This document shows positions 7,688 through 12,511 of a stretch of DNA of 12,511 nucleotides, piece by piece; position 1 is the first letter of the stretch, and every line of letters begins with the position of its first letter. Source of the stretch: Rubrobacter sp. (GTDB lineage Bacteria; Actinomycetota; Rubrobacteria; Rubrobacterales; Rubrobacteraceae). The DNA lies in contig JADDPV010000233.1 in NCBI GenBank assembly GCA_016781705.1, positions 1 to 12,511 on the forward strand, in the 5' to 3' direction. A program made the position numbers and the translations under genes. Below the pieces are notes generated by a model, which saw nothing but the letters and a program-made list of their open reading frames with translations, did not search any database and was not told where the DNA came from.

Positions 7688-8884
7688 CTAACCTACTGGT
7701 GCGTCGCCGGACTCTTCCAGGGCGAGCCGTATCTCCTCCAGGCAACGGGTGTCCTGCTCCGTCGTCAGGGCTCTCTTGAGCGCCAACCGGGCTTCTCCGG
7801 CCCCGATCTCGCCCAGAGCCCACGCGGCGTGCCCCCGGACCAGGGGTGAAGCGTCTTTACGCAAACACCCGACGAGCGCCGGAACGGCTTCCCGGCGCCT
7901 CAGGTTCCCGGCTGCCACGCAGCAGTTGCGCAGGATGCCCACCCGCCCCGGGCGTGTGAGCGGCGTCCCCCCGAAGCGCGCCTCGAACTCCTCGTCGGTC
8001 CGTATCTTCAGGACCTCCGTTATCTCCAGGTACGGTCCCGCGCCCGCTGCCGCGGAGAACTCGGGCCAGCGGCTCACCGTCGCCTTGCGCTTGTTGTACG
8101 GGCAGACCTCCTGACACACGTCGCAGCCGAACGCCCAGTCGCCGACCTTGCGCCTGAGATCGCGCGGAATCTCGCCCCCGTTCTCGATGGTCAGGTACGA
8201 GATGCACAGCCGCGCGTCCACGACGCCGGGCGCCTTTATGGCCCCCGTGGGGCACGCGACCATGCAGCGCGTGCATCGGCCGCAGGTGCCCGTCCCCTCC
8301 GCGTCCGGCTCTATCTCCAGGTCCACGAGCAGGTCCGCGATGAAGAAGTACGAGCCCACGTTACCGTTTATGAGGCAAGAGTTGCGTCCGAAGAAGCCCA
8401 ACCCAGCCCTCTGGGCGGCCGAACGCTCCAATAGCGGCACCGCGTCCGTGAACGCCCGCGCCTTGACCCTCGCCCCCAAAGCCTCCTCGAGCTCCGCGCG
8501 CAGCTCGAACAGACGCCCTTTTATGACCTCGTGGTAGTCCCGACCCCACGCGTACCGCGCGACCCGCCCGCCGCCCCCCTCGTTCGCCGAATGCTCCCCC
8601 GGGTAGTACGAGACCCCCAAAGACACCACGCTCCGAGCGCTGCTCTGCAGCCTCTTCGGATCCGAGAGCAGCTCTGCGGGACGATGCATGTAGCCCATGT
8701 CCGCCGCCATCCCGGCCTCCTGCCACTCCCTCAGGCGCTCGCCGCCCCGCCTCAAGGGCTCCGCGCCCGTCACGCCGACGAGGTCGAAACCCCTGGCGCG
8801 CGCGCCCTCCTCGAGCACGCGCCTCGCCTCGCGCGGGTCGTCGGCGGGCTCGCGGCGGGCTCCTCGACCGGTCTTCTCGCTCAT
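7688..8884 (-). CDS. queG: Epoxyqueuosine reductase
   Basis: A 398-residue enzyme that reduces epoxyqueuosine to queuosine in tRNA, the last step of queuosine synthesis, using cobalamin and two 4Fe-4S clusters. The ferredoxin-like core carries Cys 201, 204, 207 and 211 (CGRCTRCMVACP) and Cys 254, 257 and 261 (CDVCQEVCPYN); a further Cys in DARLCISYL fits the family. The likely catalytic Asp is D147 in FTDAVPLLER, followed by the family block GLGFFGRNSCLI. The C-terminus has a HEAT-like repeat (AVPALVGCLRKDASPLVRGH, AAWALGEIG), as in longer QueG proteins. The open frame extends far upstream, but ATG 8884 gives the normal family N-terminus; only a weak ribosome site is seen. It is divergent from marR and is followed closely by the J-domain gene. 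Confidence 0.93.
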   Translation of the reverse strand: MSEKTGRGARREPADDPREARRVLEEGARARGFDLVGVTGAEPLRRGGERLREWQEAGMAADMGYMHRPAELLSDPKRLQSSARSVVSLGVSYYPGEHSANEGGGGRVARYAWGRDYHEVIKGRLFELRAELEEALGARVKARAFTDAVPLLERSAAQRAGLGFFGRNSCLINGNVGSYFFIADLLVDLEIEPDAEGTGTCGRCTRCMVACPTGAIKAPGVVDARLCISYLTIENGGEIPRDLRRKVGDWAFGCDVCQEVCPYNKRKATVSRWPEFSAAAGAGPYLEITEVLKIRTDEEFEARFGGTPLTRPGRVGILRNCCVAAGNLRRREAVPALVGCLRKDASPLVRGHAAWALGEIGAGEARLALKRALTTEQDTRCLEEIRLALEESGDAPVG

Positions 8885-8901
8885 GGAGCTGTATTTTAAC
8901 C

Positions 8902-8925
8902 GCTGCCGGCTCCAGATCCGGCAGC
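8902..8925. promoter_or_regulatory. Perfect 8-8-8 inverted repeat, candidate MarR operator
   Basis: GCTGCCGG (8902-8909) and CCGGCAGC (8918-8925) are perfect inverted arms around CTCCAGAT. The repeat is in the divergent queG-marR gap, 18 bases before the queG start. It ends 16 bases before CATAAT (8942-8947), a possible -10 box for marR, so it would cover the -35 region. MarR proteins bind such palindromes as dimers and often repress their own gene. The site could also form an RNA hairpin in the queG leader. Confidence 0.5.
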
Positions 8926-8987
8926 ATTCATCTGTTCCGAACATAATGTTGCTGGCGAAGATTAGGAAAGAGAGTAGTATTGCGGGT

Positions 8988-9437
8988 ATGGGTAGAAAAG
9001 AAGAGATACAAAACATTCTGGAGTTGCAGGACGAGATCGTACACCGGCGTGCGATCTGGGATGCGGGACCGTGGCTGGAGTTGAACATGTCCACGCCGCA
9101 GTTCAAGGCTTTGCTCCTGATCTCGGAAGAGGAGGCGATCCGGATGCGCGAGTTGGCGCGCAAGCTGGGCGGCTCGTTCTCGAACGCTACGGTGCTCGTG
9201 GACCGCCTCGTGGATCGTGGCCTCGTGGAGCGCCTCATGGAGCCCCAGGACCGGCGGGTCGTGCTGGTGAGGACCACGAAGGAGGGCAAGGGGCTTATCG
9301 AGCAGCTCACCACCTCGTGGCGCGCCCTCTCCGAGCCCGTCCTGGAGCGCATGGAATCCGAGGATCTCGCCGCCCTCTCCCGCGGCCTGAACGCGCTGCT
9401 CGAAGCCCACAAGGAGGGCGAAACCGCCGAAGCATAG
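8988..9437 (+). CDS. MarR-family transcriptional regulator
   Basis: About 149 residues with the winged helix-turn-helix order of MarR proteins: an N-terminal dimer helix (EEIQNILELQDEIVHRR), recognition region (RMRELARKLGGSFSNATVLV, then DRLVDRGLVERL), wing (EPQDRRVVLVRTTKEG) and a C-terminal dimer helix. It is expected to be a dimeric cytosolic repressor that responds to a small ligand, which the sequence does not identify. ATG 8988 gives the usual N-terminus; ATG 8946 is also in frame but overlaps the CATAAT box and lacks a ribosome site. AGGAAAGAG at 8964-8972 is rather far from 8988, so the start is not certain. It is divergent from queG and 160 bases upstream of the aldehyde dehydrogenase gene, so either could be its target. 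Confidence 0.88.
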   Translation: MGRKEEIQNILELQDEIVHRRAIWDAGPWLELNMSTPQFKALLLISEEEAIRMRELARKLGGSFSNATVLVDRLVDRGLVERLMEPQDRRVVLVRTTKEGKGLIEQLTTSWRALSEPVLERMESEDLAALSRGLNALLEAHKEGETAEA

Positions 9438-9597
9438 AGCCGGCGCTGCGCCCGAGAATCGGCGGCCGCCGTCCCTCCTTTCGCTCCATCTCCCCGACAA
9501 CGGCCCATCCGCCACCACGAGGCGCGTGACGCCGCAGCTTCGGGAGTATATAGACTACCTGAGGTCCAGACATCAGCAGAACGGAGGACCAGAGATC

Positions 9598-10996
9598 ATG
9601 GCGATAGCATCGGTCAACCCGGCGACGGGTGAGGAATTGAAGACCTTCGACGCCCTCACCGAGGAGGAAGTGGACCGCAAGATAGCCATCGCCGCCGACA
9701 CCTTCCGCGAGTACCGGGAGACGCCGCTGGAGGAGCGAGCGCGGATGATGTCGCGGGCGGCGGAGATCCTCGAAGAGAGGACCGAGGAGTTGGGGCGTAT
9801 CGCCACCCTGGAGATGGGCAAGACCTTCGTCGCGGCCAAAGCCGAGGTCCACAAGTGCGCCCGTGGCTGCCGCTACTACGCCGAGAATGCCGCGCGGTTC
9901 CTCGCTGACGAGCCCGCCCAGGTCGAGAGCGCAAGGGCCTTCGTCCGCTACCAGCCCATAGGGCCCATCCTGGCGATCATGCCCTGGAACTTCCCGTACT
10001 GGCAGGCCTTTAGGAACGCCGCCCCCGCGCTTATGGCCGGTAACGTCATCCTCCTCAAGCACGCCTCGAACGTCCCCCAGTGCGCCCTCGCCATAGAAGA
10101 AGTCATCCACCAGGCCGGTTTCCCCGAGGGCGTCTTCCAGACGCTGCTCATAGGCTCCTCGCAGGTCGAGGCCGTGATAGACGACCCGCGCGTGCGGGCG
10201 GTGACGCTGACCGGCAGCGAGCCCGCGGGCCGGCAGGTCGGCGGCGAGGCGAGCGCGAACGTGAAGCCGAGCGTCCTGGAGCTGGGCGGGAGCGACCCGT
10301 TCGTCGTGATGCCCTCCGCGAACCTCGACGAGACCGTCACCGCCGCCGTCACGGCGCGCACGCTCAACAACGGCCAGTCGTGCATCAACGGCAAGCGCTT
10401 CATCGTGCACGAGGAGATAGCCGAAGACTTTACGCGCCGCTACGTCGAGGCGATGCAGAATCTCAAGGTCGGCGACCCTATGGACGAGAACACGGACATG
10501 GGGCCGCTGGCTACCCCGCAGATGCTCGAAGACGTGGACTCCCAGGTGAGGAAGACCGTCGAGGCCGGCGCTCGGGTCCTCACCGGCGGCAAGCCCGAGG
10601 AAGGACCCGGCAACTTCTACCCGCCGACCGTCATCACCGATATCCCCAAAGGTTCGCCCGCTCACGAGGAGGAGATCTTCGGTCCCGTCGCCTCCCTCTT
10701 CCGCGCGCGACATAGACGAGGCGATAGCCCTCGCCAACGACACCTCGTTCGGCCTTGGCTCCTCGGCGTGGACCAACGACCCCTCGGAGCGCGAGCGGTT
10801 CACGAACGAGCTGGAGGCCGGCATGGTCTACATCAACCACATAGTCGAGTCCAGCCCGGAGGTGCCCTTCGGCGGTGTCAAGAACTCCGGCTACGGTCGC
10901 GAGCTCTCCCACTATGGCATCCACGAGTTCGTCAACGTCAAGACCGTTTGGATCGACGAGAGCGCCGAGGCCGCCAACACGGCAGCAGCGGAGTAA
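9598..10996 (+). pseudogene. Succinate-semialdehyde-type aldehyde dehydrogenase, single frameshift
   Basis: An NAD(P)-dependent aldehyde dehydrogenase most like the Sad/YneI group, which oxidises succinate semialdehyde to succinate. The catalytic set is present: N131 (MPWNFPYWQ), E228 (LELGGSDPF) and C262 (NNGQSCINGKRF). Start ATG 9598 follows GGAGG (9583-9587) at 10 bases; the frame is open from 9526, but that part is not family-like. After EEIFGPVASLFRA the frame breaks in CGCGCGCG (10702-10709). RDIDEAIALANDTSFGLG and the normal C-terminus (VPFGGVKNSGYGREL, HEFVNVKTVW) continue one frame over to TAA 10994-10996. One extra base explains the total length. Both halves are otherwise intact, about 465 residues when joined, so the mutation is recent or a sequence error. 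TATATA at 9547-9552 may be a -10 box. Confidence 0.88.
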
Positions 10997-11008
10997 CCGC
11001 TCCGCTGC
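10985..11008 (+). terminator. Hairpin over the aldehyde dehydrogenase stop codon
   Basis: GCAGCGGAG (10985-10993) and CTCCGCTGC (11000-11008) pair perfectly over nine bases, with the TAA stop in the 6-base loop. No T run follows, so it may be a weak or factor-dependent terminator, or an mRNA 3'-end stabiliser. Confidence 0.45.
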
Positions 11009-11060
11009 GCGTGAACGGCGTCGCTGCCGCAAAGCTGCTTACGGGCTACCATTCGTGGTG

Positions 11061-11600
11061 ATGACGCCGCACGCGCGCAACAGGCTCCTCCTGCTCGGCG
11101 CCCTCTGGGGACTCGCCCTGGCGGCCGTTCCCGCGCTCGTCATGGCCGACCCTTACCGGGTCACCGGCTTTCTCGCCGCCACACTCGCCTCCGCTGCGGT
11201 GAGCGGCGCCGTCGGCACCCTCGTCGCCGGACGGCGCGCGGTGAGGAGGGCGTCCGCTGGGAAGACCGCCGCAAAAGGCGCGCTCTCCTGGCTGCTTTCG
11301 GGCGTCAAGAACGGGGTTTTACAGGGGCTGATCGGCGGGGCGGTAGTGGCGCTGCTGTTCTGGGCGCTGATGGCGGTGACGATCTCCGGCTTCACACTGA
11401 AGGACACGGTCGAGGTTTCGGTGTTGATGAGCCCGAGGGTGTTCCTGGGCAGCTTCTTCGTCGCCCTCTCGGCCTTCGTCTACGCGCTGGTCGGAGGGCT
11501 CATACTCGGTCCCTTCTTCGGGCCGCTCGTCGAACGCGCGGTCGGAGGCAGCAACGCCGGGGACGACGTTCGTGGCAAGGAGGGAACCGTTGTACGCTAA
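11061..11600 (+). CDS. Small four-helix membrane protein, unknown function
   Basis: A 179-residue hydrophobic protein. Predicted helices by eye: LLLLGALWGLALAAVPALVM, GFLAATLASAAVSGAVGTLV, a Gly-rich GVLQGLIGGAVVALLFWALM, and a long final pair ending LVGGLILGPFFGPL. The third and fourth are separated by a short polar loop (FTLKDTVEVS). No catalytic or transport motif is recognised. ATG 11061 gives a normal N-terminus; GTG 11055 or 11058 are possible and no strong ribosome site is seen. It overlaps the next membrane gene, so the two are probably translated together and may form one complex. Confidence 0.7.
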   Translation: MTPHARNRLLLLGALWGLALAAVPALVMADPYRVTGFLAATLASAAVSGAVGTLVAGRRAVRRASAGKTAAKGALSWLLSGVKNGVLQGLIGGAVVALLFWALMAVTISGFTLKDTVEVSVLMSPRVFLGSFFVALSAFVYALVGGLILGPFFGPLVERAVGGSNAGDDVRGKEGTVVR

Positions 11601-12192
11601 GCTCCTGGGGTTCGGGGCTGCCTACGGCCTCGGCTACACCATCGTAAAGAGCCTCTTCCCGTCCCCCGTGTTGCTTCTGCTCTTCTCTAACGAGCAGACC
11701 GGCGAGGGCAACCTCACCATGCTTGCCCTCGTCTACATGCTCTCCGGCCTCCTCGCCGGCATCATCGGCGGCCCGCTTTTCGGGGCCTTCCTGCTCCGGC
11801 GCCGCAAGGCCTCGTCTTCGGCGGCGCTGGGCTGGGGGGCGCCGCGGCCCTCGCCGGTCTACTCCGGTCCCGACCTTGGGAAATCACTCGCCTTGAGCCT
11901 CGCCTTCGCGCTCTCCATAGGCTTCATCTCCGCCCTCCTCACGATGGGCGCATATCAGTTCGGCGTGCTCCCGCAGGGCGGCGTCCTCGACCCCCTCGCG
12001 CTCATAAAGAGTTCCAACTTCTCGCCCGGATACCCATTGCTCATCGCCTGGACCTTCGCCCGCGACCTCCTGCCCGCTATGCTCGCCGGCCTCATGCTCG
12101 CCCCCTTCGGCGGCAACTTCCTCTACCGCCTTTACGCCGCCAACCGCCCGAGCCCCGTACCCCGGAGTCACTCCTTCGAGGAGGATTTCTAG
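11590..12192 (+). CDS. Membrane protein, partner of the upstream gene, unknown function
   Basis: About 200 residues with four hydrophobic regions: GFGAAYGLGYTIVKSLF, LVYMLSGLLAGIIGGPLFGA, SLALSLAFALSIGFISALLT, and LLPAMLAGLMLAPFGGNFLY. The GG-P-[LF]-F-G turn also appears in the upstream protein (GPFFGPL), suggesting the two share ancestry or packing. TTG 11590 is the preferred start because AAGGAGGG (11577-11584) lies 5 bases upstream; GTG 11572 would give six more residues but places the ribosome site inside the gene. From TTG 11590 it overlaps the upstream stop by 11 bases, typical of translational coupling. The C-terminus is short and polar. No family is recognised. Confidence 0.72.
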   Translation: MYAKLLGFGAAYGLGYTIVKSLFPSPVLLLLFSNEQTGEGNLTMLALVYMLSGLLAGIIGGPLFGAFLLRRRKASSSAALGWGAPRPSPVYSGPDLGKSLALSLAFALSIGFISALLTMGAYQFGVLPQGGVLDPLALIKSSNFSPGYPLLIAWTFARDLLPAMLAGLMLAPFGGNFLYRLYAANRPSPVPRSHSFEEDF

Positions 12193-12348
12193 AAGCCGCC
12201 GGGCAGCTTGTCAGCCCTTTGCCGCCTGAATCGCCGCCCGGACATGTTTGGTGAAACGCTCACGTTCTGGCCAAGAGGGACTTGTGAAGCGGCTGGAAGC
12301 GACGAACCGCGCCTTTTGCTCGGAGCGGATAAGCTGAAGTTCTGAAAG

Positions 12349-12511
12349 CTAAACTATGCTGACGAGCGGGGAGATCTTGCACTCCGTCAGGGCGTAGCCG
12401 GCGCGGTTGTTTCTCCTCGCAGCCTCGACCAGGTACTCGATGCAGTTCGCCCGGCAATCTAGCTTGCCGCACGGCACCTCGACCGTGCCGAGGTCTTCGA
12501 CGATCCTGACG
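12349..12511 (-). CDS. Partial cysteine-containing protein, runs off the window
   Basis: The last 53 or so residues of a minus-strand gene, ending at TAG 12349-12351, with no stop up to the window edge. The visible part contains VEVPCGKLDCRANCIEYLVE and, further on, GYALTECKISPLV. Three Cys at C-x4-C-x3-C spacing plus a later Cys suggest a metal or iron-sulfur site, but this is inference. I do not recognise the family. It converges on the membrane-protein pair; the gap 12193-12348 holds no gene I can see. Confidence 0.45.
   Translation of the reverse strand, partial: VRIVEDLGTVEVPCGKLDCRANCIEYLVEAARRNNRAGYALTECKISPLVSIV

Noticed and set aside
9463..9474. CGGCGGCCGCCG palindrome after marR as a terminator
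   Set aside because: It is self-complementary without a loop and lacks a T run; palindromes of this kind are common in such GC-rich DNA.
8885..9508. Upstream extension of the queG frame to 9508
   Set aside because: The extra Ser/Arg-rich part is antisense to marR; the normal QueG N-terminus starts at 8884.
9307..10824. A 505-residue minus-strand open frame opposite the aldehyde dehydrogenase
   Set aside because: It is antisense to a gene with complete catalytic motifs and has typical shadow composition; no family features are seen.

Overview
The window is a high-GC bacterial chromosome segment. Codon use, the queG/J-domain/MarR layout and the flavour of the proteins suggest an actinobacterium, most likely Rubrobacter-like; this is inference, since no rRNA or other marker gene is present. 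I see no CRISPR array, phage module, tRNA or known defence system.

Layout. (a) 1-763: a small cupin gene on the plus strand, then a strong hairpin terminator shared with a convergent minus-strand gene. (b) 763-2552: a multi-spanning membrane protein (GT-C/YfhO-like) on the minus strand, broken by a frameshift near 1720 and with no standard start codon before its first membrane helix. (c) 2694-4513: a gene graveyard. Three minus-strand relics lie end to end: the C-terminal quarter of an M3-type metallopeptidase, the C-terminal part of an IS630-like transposase with many frameshifts and stops, and the middle of an alpha/beta hydrolase. A short plus-strand coding-like scrap follows. (d) 4620-4919: a small plus-strand gene of unknown family with a strong ribosome site and two mutually compensating frameshifts. 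Its stop overlaps the stop of the next gene. (e) 4916-6598: an intact M3-type metallopeptidase, a diverged paralogue of the relic in (c). (f) 6854-8884: a minus-strand pair, epoxyqueuosine reductase (queG) followed 12 bases later by a J-domain membrane protein. (g) 8885-9437: a MarR-family regulator divergent from queG, with a perfect 8-8-8 inverted repeat between them that is a good operator candidate. (h) 9598-10996: a succinate-semialdehyde-type aldehyde dehydrogenase with a single frameshift in a CG repeat near 10705. (i) 11061-12192: two overlapping genes for small four-helix membrane proteins, the second probably starting at TTG. (j) 12349-12511: the end of a cysteine-containing minus-strand gene that runs off the window.

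How it fits together. Most intact genes are housekeeping or accessory enzymes with no obvious joint pathway. The most informative signal is decay: a transposase remnant sits between two copies of a peptidase C-terminus, fused base-to-base with a hydrolase fragment. Four otherwise well preserved reading frames also carry small frameshifts at short repeats. Those may be true mutations or sequence errors, which the window alone cannot settle. I found no convincing new multi-gene system.
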